Shown: positions 54,401 through 64,000 of the stretch, one piece after another
How the letters are laid out: each line of letters begins with the position of its first letter
How positions within the stretch are numbered: the first letter of the stretch is position 1
Origin: Hydractinia symbiolongicarpus
Taxonomy: Eukaryota > Cnidaria > Hydrozoa > Anthoathecata > Hydractiniidae
Assembly: GCF_029227915.1 (NCBI RefSeq)
Contig: NC_079885.1
Location: forward strand, 3,100,001 to 3,164,000
Direction: 5' to 3'
Length of the DNA stretch: 64,000 nucleotides
The notes under the pieces: generated by a model
The model's database searches: none
What the model was told of the DNA's origin: nothing
Seen by the model: the letters and a program-made list of their open reading frames with translations, nothing else
Program-made: the position numbers and the translations under genes

Positions 54401-55212
54401 TCAGTTCAGTTAAGTTCCACAGTCGATCGTTGTACTGTTAAAAGCGATGCAACCTGGTAACGCCGGAAAAACATCGTTAAGTGCATGATCGTACGAATAT
54501 GTGACGCAACCGTTGTAGTTGAAACGGACTAATACCGTTCGAAAGTCAATTAAACGCAGTTTTTGAAACTGTCTCTATTTCTTCAGCGCGCGATAACGGC
54601 TAGGATTGGTCCCACAGTACGAAAATGACTTTTATATCTAAGTTTTTAAATGAAGCGCTCCAAACAGCGACCAGTGTAACTGCTGAGTTCAAGCAATCAT
54701 GTAAAACTAAGAGGAATGTAATTTCTTGGAGTTCAATTGGCTCATTTATCACATTTATAAGGTCACAGTCCAGAATCACTTCAATTGAGTCCCACATTTA
54801 ATCATTTCACTGTTAAAAGCGATGCAACCTAGTAACATCAGAAAAATATCGCTAAATACATGTTGGTCCAAATATGTGACCCAACCGTTGTAACTTAAAC
54901 GGACTGACACCGTTAGGAAGTCAATAAAATGGAGTTTTTGAAACTGTCTCTATTTCTCCGGCGCGCGCTAACGGCTAGGATTTGTCCCACAGTAAAAATG
55001 ACTTATTTATCTAAATTTTTTAATAAAGCGCTACCACAGGGTCCAGTGTAATTGCTGAGTTCCGACAATCATGACGAGTTAAGAAGAATGTTTTTTCTTG
55101 GAGTCCAATTGTCTCATTTATCACATTCATAAAGTCAAACTCGAAAATCAGTTATATTAAGTCCCACAGTAAATCGTTTTACTGTTAAACGCGATACAAC
55201 CTAGTAATATCC
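51484..55212 (+). repeat. Satellite, diverged monomer types resembling the left end of the window
   Basis: About ten monomers. The stretch 52725-53270 closely resembles 5206-5750 (both have GTACAAAAATGACTTTTATAT, then CTGCTGAGTTCAAGC, then GTCGCTAGGTAAATGTTGG). The monomer at 54183 belongs to the rare GCGCTACCACCGGGGCC class otherwise seen at 1445 and 4802. The unusual TCTATTTCTCCGGCGCGCGC at 53461 recurs at 54951 (4 monomers) and again near 58674 (10 monomers). No gene is seen. Confidence 0.75.
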
Positions 55213-58200
55213 GAATAACCTGGCTAAATACATGTTGGTACGAATATGTGACGCAACCGTTGTAACTCACACGCATTTATACCGCTAGAAAGTCAATGAA
55301 ATGTAGTTTTTGAAACTGTTCCTATTTATTCAGCGCGTGCTAACGGCCAGGATTGGTCCCACAGTAAAAAATAACTAATTTATCCAAATTTTTAAGTAAA
55401 GCATTACCACAACGCCCAGTGTAATCGCTGAATTCCAGAAATCATTTCAAATTAAGAAGAATGGTTTTCCTTGGAGTCCAACTCGCTCAATTATCGCATT
55501 TATAAGGTCACAGTCATGAATCAGTTCAATTCAGTCCCACAATCAATCGTTTCACTGTTGAAAGCGATGCAACTTAGTAATATCGGAAAAAATCACTAAG
55601 TACATGTTGGTACGAATACGTGACGCAACCGATGTAACTTAAGCGGATTGACAGCGTTAGAAAGTCAATGAAAGGTAGTTTTTAAAAATGTGTCTATTTC
55701 TTCAGCGCGTGCTAACGGCTAGGATTGGTCCCACAGTACAAAATGACTTATTTATCTAAACTTTTATATAAAGCGCTACCACAGCGCCCACTGAAATAGG
55801 TAAATTCCAGCAATCATGTCAAATTAAGAAGAATGTTATTTCTTGGGTCCAATTTTCTCACTTATCACATTTATGAAGTCACAGTCCAAAATCAGTTCAA
55901 TTAAGTCCCACAGTCAATCGTTTCACTGTTAAAAGCGATACAACCTAGTATTACCAGAAAAATATCACTTATTACATGTTGGTACGAATATGTGACGCAA
56001 CCGTTGTAAGCCAAACGGACTGATACCGTTAGAAAGTCATTGAAATGTAGTTTTTGAAACTGCCTCTATTTCTTCAACGCGCGCTACCGGCCAGGATTGG
56101 TCCCACAGTAAAAAAGACTTATTTATCAAAATTTTTAAATGAAGTGCTCCAAACAGCGACCAGTGTAATCGCTGAGTTCCGGCAATCATGTCAAATTAAG
56201 AAGAATGTTATTTCTTGGGGTCCATTTGGCTCACTTATCACATTTATAAGGTCACAGTCCAAAGTTACTTCAATTAAGTCCCACAGTCAATCGTTTCACT
56301 GTTAAAAGCGATACAACCTAGTATTACCAGAAAAAAATCACTTAATACATGTTGGTACGAATATGTGACGCAACCGTTGTAACTCAAACGGACTGATACC
56401 GTTAGAAAGACATTAAAATGTAGTTTTTGAAACTGCCTCTATTTCTTCAACGCGCGCTAACGGCCAGGATTGGTCCCACAGTAAGAAATGACTTATTTAT
56501 CTAAATTTTTAAATGAAGTACCACCACAGCGCTCAGTGAAATCGGTAAATTCCAACAATCATGTCAAATTACGAAGAATGTTGTCCTTGGATCCAGTTGT
56601 CTCATTTATCACATTTATGAGGTCAAAGACCAAAATCAGCTCAATTAAGTCCCACAGTCAATCGTTTCACTGTTAAAAGCGATGCAACCTAGTATTATCC
56701 GAATACTACCGCTAAATACATGTTGGTACGAATACGTGACGCAACCGATGTAACTTAAGCGGATAGACACCGTTAGAAAGTCATTGAAATGTAGTTTTTG
56801 AAACTGCTTCTATTTCTTCAACGCGTGCTAACGGCCAGGATTGGTCCCACAGTACAAAATGAATTATTTATCTAAACTTTTATGTAAAGCGCTACCACAG
56901 CGCCCAGTGAAATCGGTAAATTCCAGCAATCATGTCGAATAAAGAAGAATGTTATTTCTTGGGTCCAATTTTCTCATTTATCACATTTAAAAGGTCACAG
57001 TACAGAATCACTTCAATTAAGTCCCACAGTCAATTGTTTCACTGTCAAAAGCAATACAACTTAGTAATATCGGCAAAAAATCACTAAGTACATGTTGGTA
57101 CGAATACATGACGCAAACGATGTAACTTAAGCGGACTGATACCGTCAGAAAGTCATTGAAATGTAGTTTTTAAACTTTTCCTATTTATTCAGCGCGTGCT
57201 AACGGCTGGGATTGGTCCCACAGTAAAAAATGACTTATTTTATATAAATTTTTAAGTGAAGCGCTACCATAGGGCCGAGTGTAATCGCTGAGTTCCAACA
57301 ATCATGTCAAGCTAAGAAGAATGTTATTCCTTGGAGTCCAATTGGCTCATTTATCATATTTATAAGGTCACAGTACAGAATCACTTCAATTAAGTCCCAC
57401 AGTCAATCGTTTCACTGTCAAAAGCAACACAACTTAGTAATATCGGAAAAAAATCACTAAGTACATGTTGGTACGAATACGTGACGCAAACGATGTAACT
57501 TAAGCGGACTGATACCGTCAGAAAGTCATTAAAATGTAGTTTTTCAAACTGCCTCTATTTCTTCAACGCGCGCTAACGGTGAGGATTGGTCCCACAGTAC
57601 GAAATGACTTATATATATAAATTTTTAAATGAAGTACTACCACAGCGCCCAGTGAAATCGGTAAATTCCAACAATCATGTCAAATAAAGAAGAATTTTAT
57701 TCCTTGGAGTCCAATTGGCTCATTTATCACATTTATAAGATCACAGTACAGAATCACTTCAATTTAGTCGCACAGTCAATCGTTTCACTGTCAAAAGTAA
57801 TACAACTTAGTAATATCGGAAAAAAATCACTAAGTACAAGTTGGTACGAATACGTGACGCAACCGATGTAACTTAAGCGGATTGACACCGTTAGGAAGTC
57901 ATTAAAATGTAGTTTTTAAAAATGTTTCTATTTCTTCAGCGCGTGCTAACGGCTAGGATTAGTACCACAGTACAAAATGACTTTTTTATCTAAACTTTTA
58001 AATAAAGCGCTACCACAGCGCCCAGTGAAATCGGTAAATTCCAGCAATCATGTCAAATTAAGAAGAATGTTATTTCTTGGGTCCAATTGTCTCACTTATC
58101 ACATTTAGAACATCACAGTCTAAAATCAGTTCAATTAAGTCCCACAGTCAATCGTTTCACTGTTAAAAACAATGCAGCCTTGTAATATCCGAATTCTACT

Positions 58201-60830
58201 GCTAAATACATGTTGGTCCGAATATGTGACGCAACCGTTGTAACTTAAACGGATTTATACCGCCAGAAAGTTAATGAAATGTAGTCTTTGAAACTGTTTC
58301 TATTTATTCAGCGCGTGCTAACGGCCAGGATTGGTCCCACAGTAGAAAATGACTTATTTTATATAAATTTTTAAGTGAAGCGCTACCATAGGGCCGAGTG
58401 TAATCGCTGAATTCCAGCAATCATGTCAAGCTAAGAAGAATGTTATTCCTTGGAGTCCAATTGGCTCATTTATCACATTTATAAGGTCACAGTACAGAAT
58501 CACTTCAATTAAGTCCCACAGTCAATCGTTTCACTGTCAAAAGCAATACAACTTAGTAATATCGGAAAAAAATCACTAAGTACATGTTGGTACGAATACG
58601 TGACGCAACCGATGTAACTTAAGCGGACTGATACCGTCAGAAAGTCAATAAAATGGAGTTTTTGAAACTGTCTCTATTTCTCCGGCGCGCGCTAACGGCT
58701 AGGATTTGTCCCACAGTAAAAATGACTTATTTATCTAAATTTTTTAATAAAGCGCTACCACAGGGTTCAGTGTAATTGCTGAGTTCCGACAATCATGACG
58801 AGTTAAGAAGAATGTTTTTTCTTGGAGTCCAATTGTCTCATTTATTACATTTATCAGATCAAAGTCAAAAATCAGTTCAATAAAGTCCCACAGTCAATCG
58901 TTTTACTGTTAAAAGCGATGCAACCTGGTAACATCGGAAAAACATCTTTAAGTTCATGATGGTACGAATATGTGAGGGAACTGTTGTAATTGAAACGGAC
59001 TGATACCGTTAAAAAGTCAATTAAATGGAGTTTTTGAAACTGTCTCTATTTCTTCAGCGCGCGATAACGGCTAGGATTTTATCCCACAGTACAAAAATTA
59101 CTTTTTCATCTAAATTTTCAAAGAAAGCGCTGCCATAGCGCCCAGTGTAACTGCTGAGTTCAAGTAATCATGTCAAATTAAGAAGAATGTTATTCCTTGG
59201 AGTCCAATTGGCTCATTTATTACATTTATAAGGTCACAGTACAGAATCACTTCAATTTAGTCCCACATTTAATCATTTCACTGTTAAAAGCGATGCAACC
59301 TAGTAACATCAGAATAACCTGGCTAAATACATGTTGGTACGAATATGTGACGCAACCGTTGTAACTCACACGCATTTATACCGCTAGAAAGTCAATGAAA
59401 TGTAGTTTTTGAAACTGTTCCTATTTATTCAGCCCGTGCTAACTGCCAGGATTGGTCCCACAGTAAAAAATAACTAATTTATCCAAATTTTTAAGTAAAG
59501 CATTACCACAACGCCCAGTGTAATCGCTGAATTCCAGCAATCATTTCAAATTAAGAAGAATGGTTTTCCTTGGAGTCCAACTCGCTCAATTATCACATTT
59601 ATAAGGTCACAGTACAGAATCACTTCAATTAAGTCCCACAGTCAATCGTTTCACTGTCAAAAGCAATACAACTTAGTAATATCGGAAAAAAATCACTAAG
59701 TACATGTTGGTACGAATACGTGACACAACCGATGTAACTTAAGCGGATTGACAGCGTTAGAAAGTCAATGAAAGGTAGTTTTTAAAAATGTGTCTATTTC
59801 TTCAGCGCGTGCTAACGGCTAGGATTAATCCCACAGTACAAAATGACTTATTTATCTAAACTTTTATATAAAGCGCTACCACAGCGCCCACTGAAATAGG
59901 TAAATTCCAGCAATCATGTCAAATTAAGAAGAATGTTATTTCTTGGGTCCAATTTTCTCACTTATCACATTTATGAAGTCACAGTCCAAAATCAGTTCAA
60001 TTAAGTCCCACAGTCAATCGTTTCACTGTTAAAAGCGATACAACCTAGTATTACCAGAAAAATATCACTTATTACATGTTGGTACGAATATGTGACGCAA
60101 CCGTTGTAAGCCAAACGGACTGATACCGTTAGAAAGTCATTGAAATGAAGTTTTTGAAACTACCTCTCTTTCTTCAACGCGCGCTACCGGCCAGGATTGG
60201 TCCCACAGTAAAAAAGACTTATTTATCAAAATTTTTAAATGAAGCGCTCCAAACAGCGATCAGTGTAATCGCTGAGTTCCGGCAATCATGTCAAATTAAG
60301 AAGAATGTTATTTCTTGGGGTCCATTTGGCTCACTTATCACATTTATAAGGTCACAGTCCAAAGTTACTTCAATTAAGTCCCACAGTCAATCGTTTCACT
60401 GTTAAAAGCGATACAACCTAGTATTACCAGAAAAAAATCACTTAATACATGTTGGTACGAATATATGACGCAACCGTTGTAACTCAAACGGACTGATACC
60501 GTTAGAAAGACATTAAAATGTAGTTTTTGAAACTGCCTCTATTTCTTCAACGCGCGCTAACGGCCAGGATTGGTCCCACAGTAAGAAATGACTTATTTAT
60601 CTAAATTTTTAAATGAAGTACCACCACAGCGCTCAGTGAAATCGGTAAATTCCAACAATCATGCCAAATTACGAAGAATGTTGTCCTTGGATCCAGTTGT
60701 CTCATTTATCACATTTATGAGGTCAAAGACCAAAATCAGCTCAATTAAGTCCCACAGTCAATCGTTTCACTGTTAAAAGCGATGCAACCTAGTATTATCC
60801 GAATACTACCGCAAAATACATGTTGGTACG
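55213..60830 (+). repeat. 11-monomer higher-order repeat (offset ~4100 bp), partial second copy
   Basis: GAATAACCTGGCTAAATACA at 55213 recurs at 59312. TGTCTATTTCTTCAGCGCGT at 55691 recurs at 59791, and the monomers at 56054 and 56488 recur at 60154 and 60588, all offset by about 4100 bp. Matching is broken near 55500-55620, where each copy has a different monomer class. Between the copies (56730-59311) lie monomers related to the 29.7-41 kb region. Confidence 0.75.
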
Positions 60831-61546
60831 AATATGTGAAGCAACAGTTGTAACTCAAACGGACTGATACCGTTAGAAAGTCACTGAAATGTAGTTTTTG
60901 AAACTGCCTTTATTTCTTCAACGTGCGCTACCGGCCAGGATTGTTCCCACAATAAAAAAAGACTTATTTATCAAAATTTTTAAATGAAGCGCTCCAAACA
61001 GCGACCAGTGTAATCGCTGAGTTCCGGCAATCACGTCAAATTAAGAAGAATGTTATTTCTTGGGATCCATTTGGCTCACTTAGCACATTTATAAGGTCAC
61101 AGTCCAAAGTTACTTCAATTAATTCCCAGAGTCAATCGTTTCACTGTTAAAAGCGATACAACTTAGTAATATCGGAAAAAAATCACTAAGTACATGATGG
61201 TACGAATACGTGACGCAACCGATGTAACTTAAGCGGATTGTCACCGTTAGAAAGTCAATGAAATGTAGTTTTTGAAAATGTTTCTATTTCTTCAGCGCGT
61301 GCTAAAGGCCAAGATTGGTCCCACAGTAAGAAATGACTTATTTATCTAAACTTTTATATAAAGCGCTACCACAGCTCCCAGTGAAATCGGTAAATTCCAG
61401 CAATCATGTCAAATTAAGAAGAATGTTATTTCTTGGGTCCAATTGTCTCACTTATCACATTTAGAAAGTCACAGTCCAAAATCAGTTAAATTAAGTTCCA
61501 CAGTCAATCGTTTCACTGTTAAAAGCGATGCAACCTAGTGATATCC
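60831..61546 (+). repeat. Terminal satellite monomers, last one truncated by the LINE
   Basis: Two monomers; the final one starts with AAGATTGG at 61311 and ends at GATATCC (61546). Intact relatives continue as GATATCCGAATACTACCGC; here the next bases are the LINE leader. Confidence 0.85.
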
Positions 61547-61561
61547 CACTGTGGTTGAAAG
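61547..61561 (+). other. 15-nt LINE leader at the satellite junction
   Basis: CACTGTGGTTGAAAG separates the last satellite base from the ORF1 ATG. It does not match the satellite. It sets a favourable initiation context (A at -3, G at +4) and holds a TGA in the ORF1 frame at 61556-61558, which fixes the ATG at 61562 as the only start. Either the 5' UTR is truncated here or the family has a very short leader. Confidence 0.7.
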
Positions 61562-62968
61562 ATGGCGGCTAAAGATATCTTAGTAAATTACACCGAGGAT
61601 ATGGAAACATTAGAAGAAAGCGTTTTGCAATCTATTAAAAATATTCATGGAAGAAAGAAACGTGCAGATATGGACAGTATTATTGTTGAGTCGAAAGAAT
61701 TCAGTCCAGAAAAGGTAAAATATACTGTTCAACGACTTTGCGATACTGATAAACTTTTTCTCATAAACAGACGAGGATTACCTAGCTATAGGATAAGTAA
61801 AAACATTTTTACTGGCAAAATTACGAGTGTTGATAGGGAAGAAGGAGAAGATGATATCCAAGAACCAGATGAAAAAGTAGACCACCTCGATCTTCTCGCT
61901 CAGGAACTACAACAGGTTAAAAACTTTGAAGTTTTAAAAGAAATAGTTAAAATGGTATCGGACCTGAAAGAATACGTCTCGTATGAAGTCGGTAAATTAA
62001 GAAGAAATATGGTAAATGATTTGGTTGTTCACTTGAAGGAAGAAAACGATTTTTTAAAAAACGAGATAAAAGAATCTCAAAGTTTGTTGAGGGACGTTTT
62101 GTTACAAGACATAAACATAAATAATTATGAAAAAATTAAAAACAAATCAGAAACCAATGATTGGAACGAAGTAAAGAAAGGTCCCTCGGGAAAAATAGAG
62201 AAACGATATAATAATAGATTCAGTCTTTCAAATCGGTTTAGTACACTTCAGAACGAACAAAACAACAATAATCACTATGACGCACAACCACTTACGAATA
62301 ATCAAAGTTACGCACCACCACAACCAAATAAATCTATAAGAAGACCAAATCCCGTTATTAACCTTTCTCCAGAAAGAGATCTTTTACAACATAACATCAA
62401 ATCATCTGAAACCCGTAAAAATAAAAAGAAGATTAGAATTATCAGTGATAGCATCGCAAAAGGCATAAATACTCGAGAATTCAATAATCATTTGAGAAAC
62501 GGTGATGCAAGATTTAAAGTTTTTCCTGGTTCAAATATTAAAAATTTGGGTCATTACTCTCTACCAACCTTAGTAGATGAGAATCCAGAAATAGTAGTTG
62601 TGCATGTTGGAATAAACGACTTGCTGGATATAAAGAGAAATAAATCATCAGTTAATGAAATTGCAGAAAAAATAATCAAACTATCACGCGTATACATCGA
62701 TCATGGCGTCGAAAAAGTTTTTATTTCAAGTGTTATTATCTGTACTCGTATTGATTTTGAGTTTATCAAATCGTTAAATCATATACTTGAGAACGAGGCA
62801 AAGAAATATGGCTATATTTTTATCGACAATAGTAATATTATGGAATCTAATTTATGGAAAGATGGATTACATCTAATGGAAAGTGGTAAAGTTTTGTTAG
62901 CTAATAATTTCTTATTTTATATAAATAATTTTTTAGGTCTGGATTTTATAGAAACGAATGTATACTGA
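61562..62968 (+). CDS. LINE ORF1 protein: winged-helix-like N-terminus, coiled coil, SGNH esterase
   Basis: A 468-residue protein, probably a retrotransposon RNA-binding/assembly factor. Residues about 15-80 look like a small winged-helix module (VLQSIKNIHGR, then SPEKVKYTVQRLCDTDKLFL, then a GLPSYRIS strand); this is an impression from pattern, not a confirmed domain. Residues about 108-185 are leucine- and charge-rich with heptad character, probably a coiled coil for multimerisation. A basic, Asn-rich low-complexity linker follows (about 185-290) with the NRFSTLQNE motif. Residues about 289-455 form an SGNH-hydrolase domain: SDS (Ser297), PGSN (Gly323), HVGIND (Asn352) and DGLH (Asp434, His437), so all four signature blocks are present. 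The first block is SDS rather than the common GDS. Esterase-bearing ORF1s are known from CR1/L2-type LINEs; what the enzyme acts on is not established. The start is fixed by a TGA two codons upstream. The last 40 bp overlap ORF2. Confidence 0.88.
   Translation: MAAKDILVNYTEDMETLEESVLQSIKNIHGRKKRADMDSIIVESKEFSPEKVKYTVQRLCDTDKLFLINRRGLPSYRISKNIFTGKITSVDREEGEDDIQEPDEKVDHLDLLAQELQQVKNFEVLKEIVKMVSDLKEYVSYEVGKLRRNMVNDLVVHLKEENDFLKNEIKESQSLLRDVLLQDININNYEKIKNKSETNDWNEVKKGPSGKIEKRYNNRFSLSNRFSTLQNEQNNNNHYDAQPLTNNQSYAPPQPNKSIRRPNPVINLSPERDLLQHNIKSSETRKNKKKIRIISDSIAKGINTREFNNHLRNGDARFKVFPGSNIKNLGHYSLPTLVDENPEIVVVHVGINDLLDIKRNKSSVNEIAEKIIKLSRVYIDHGVEKVFISSVIICTRIDFEFIKSLNHILENEAKKYGYIFIDNSNIMESNLWKDGLHLMESGKVLLANNFLFYINNFLGLDFIETNVY
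62929..62935 (+). promoter_or_regulatory. Candidate -1 ribosomal frameshift heptamer T TTT TTA
   Basis: Within ORF1 codons AAT-TTT-TTA (62927-62935) lies the heptamer T TTT TTA in the exact X XXY YYZ phase needed for -1 slippage. Slipping back one base continues in AGG TCT GGA, the ORF2 frame. The upstream ORF2-frame stop (62926-62928) ends immediately before the heptamer, and the ORF1 stop is 31 nt after it. I did not identify a clear downstream pseudoknot or stem by eye. The heptamer could occur by chance in such AT-rich DNA. Confidence 0.45.
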
Positions 62969-64000
62969 TTTCTGATAGGATAAGCACTGAACTTACGGCA
63001 TCCTGCTCCCAGGGTGTAACACATCCATATGGGGTTACTTCTTCTGAATGCAATAAGGAATTAAATGATCAATTTGAGACTGACCAATCACATGATTCTA
63101 CATATAATTTACAAAATTCTCTGAAAAATGTCTGTGATATTAGAATCAAAAATCCTTTCAATCTATTGATAGGATATTTGAATATAAATAGTTTAAGGAA
63201 AAAAATAATTGACTTAAGGGAAATCTTTGTGAAATTTGCTCCAGATTATTTTGTATTATCTGAAACAAAATTAGATAGTACTTTTCCAAATAGTCAATTT
63301 ACTATTGATGATTATGAATTAAGATCTAGAAAAGATCGGGATAAAAATGGGGGTGGGCTAATTGAGTATGTAAAAAAGGGAGTGGTTTGTAAGCAAATAA
63401 ACATAGCTAACCTTACAAGTAATGAAATTATATGTTCTGAGCTAAACGTCAGAAACAAAAAATGGACTATTATCACCCTTTATCGTCCACCACGTCATTC
63501 TAATCTTCAAAGTTTCTTTGAAGATTTGGAGAAAATTCTAAACAAAACACTCTCATTTTGTGATAACATCATTGTGATGGGGGACATAAACATTGATACT
63601 CATAATAAAAATGAAATAATAAATTATCATTACATAACTTCTCTTTGCGATACTTTTGACCTAAAAAACTTAGTCAAAGACAAAACATGTTTTGCAAGTG
63701 AACAAGGAACATCAATTGATGTTATTTTAACAAATAAACAAAGGTCTTTTCAAAACACTATGGTTACTGAGACTGGACTCAGTGACCATCATCTGATGAT
63801 TACAACTTTCCTAAGATCTCATCTGGTAAGATTGAAACCAAAACTAATTGTTTATAGAAGTAACAGAAAGTTTGATAAGAGAAAGTTTCTTTCTGATGTT
63901 AGGAATACACGTTTTGATTTTAATGAAAATGACCCTGCTTCAAATTACGACCACTTGACAAAAACGTTTAGTTCTATTATTGAAAAGCATGCCCCGTTAA
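62929..64000 (+). CDS. LINE ORF2, N-terminal AP-endonuclease domain (partial)
   Basis: An open frame of 357 codons from just after a stop at 62926-62928 to the window edge. It encodes an exonuclease-endonuclease-phosphatase-type domain, which in LINEs nicks target DNA to prime reverse transcription. Visible motifs: LNINSLR (about 63178), SETKLD (63259-63276, metal-binding Glu), YRPP (63481), GDINID (63580-63597, catalytic Asp/Asn), SIDVILTN (about 63712-63735) and SDHH (63781-63792, catalytic His). The spacing and order fit an intact APE domain. RT motifs should follow outside the window. There is no in-frame ATG until the one in VMGDINID, within the domain, so translation must begin by another route. 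The frame is -1 relative to ORF1, with a 40-bp overlap. The stretch before about 63140 is probably a linker with no recognised domain. Confidence 0.87.

Larger units (their letters stand above)
51476..61546 (+). repeat. Satellite DNA array, same family (right block)
   Basis: The same ~372-bp satellite continues in the same orientation and phase after the Penelope-like insertion. From TTAGTAAT at 51476 to the next monomer start at 51624 is 148 bp, the same as in uninterrupted monomers (for example 29846 to 29994). About 27 monomers follow. The last one starts at about 61311 and is cut at 61546 by the LINE, after roughly 236 bp. This block contains several more diverged monomer types, for example at 52725-55212 and 58620-59600. 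Those types are otherwise found mainly in the first ~6 kb of the window. Confidence 0.97.
61547..64000 (+). mobile_element. Non-LTR retrotransposon, CR1/L2-like LINE (5' part, runs off window)
   Basis: The element starts right at the satellite boundary with a leader of only about 15 nt before ORF1. It contains a complete ORF1 (61562-62968) and the beginning of ORF2 (62929 to the window edge), which encodes an AP-type endonuclease. ORF1 with an esterase domain plus ORF2 with an APE domain is the arrangement of CR1/L2-type LINEs. No stop or frameshift is visible in either frame within the window, so this copy looks younger than the PLE. The reverse transcriptase, 3' UTR and 3' target-site repeat lie outside the window. 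Confidence 0.88.

Noticed and set aside
1-61546. CRISPR-like or bacterial repeat array
   Set aside because: Units are ~372 bp, fully repetitive with no unique spacers, and the embedded elements are eukaryotic retrotransposons.
1-61546. rDNA spacer or tRNA/5S-derived tandem repeat
   Set aside because: I saw no recognisable A/B box pair, 5S internal control region, tRNA cloverleaf or rRNA segment in the monomer.
1-61546. A CENP-B-box-like motif marking a centromere
   Set aside because: No segment resembling the TTCG...CGGGA core was found in the conserved parts of the monomer. Centromere identity remains a guess based on array form only.

Overview
The window reads as heterochromatin-like or centromere/pericentromere-like DNA from an invertebrate animal. 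About 93% of it is a single AT-rich satellite family with a monomer of about 372 bp, roughly 160 copies, all in the same orientation. It is interrupted once by a Penelope-like retroelement (PLE) and ends against a LINE of CR1/L2-like type. No bacterial signatures (operons, ribosome binding sites, tRNAs, rRNAs, CRISPR) were seen. A PLE with a GIY-YIG nuclease together with a LINE whose ORF1 carries an SGNH-esterase domain suggests a metazoan, plausibly an aquatic invertebrate such as a mollusc or cnidarian. The species cannot be named from the sequence.

Layout: 1-49594 is satellite; 49595-51475 is a 5'-truncated PLE on the minus strand inside one satellite monomer, flanked by an 8-bp direct repeat; 51476-61546 is satellite again, resuming in exact phase; 61547-64000 is the 5' part of a LINE on the plus strand, running off the window. 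The satellite is a patchwork of higher-order repeats (HORs). Segments recur at offsets of 745, 1118, 1333, about 1490, about 1858, 2232, 3357, 4100 and 5589 bp. Nearly all are whole multiples of the monomer, as in-register unequal exchange would produce. The largest and apparently youngest is a 5589-bp (15-monomer) tandem duplication at 34336-45513, with no difference at any marker I compared.

Coding content is limited to the two retroelements. The PLE is a decayed copy with reverse-transcriptase and GIY-YIG endonuclease domains in one frame, broken by two in-frame stops. The LINE looks intact as far as it is visible. ORF1 (468 aa) has a winged-helix-like N-terminus, a coiled-coil-like middle and an SGNH hydrolase domain. 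ORF2 begins as an AP-endonuclease domain with its catalytic motifs present. ORF2 lies in the -1 frame, has no AUG near its start, and opens exactly at a correctly phased U UUU UUA heptamer inside the end of ORF1. This makes programmed -1 frameshifting a concrete hypothesis. The many short open frames inside the satellite are chance frames of the repeat, not genes.
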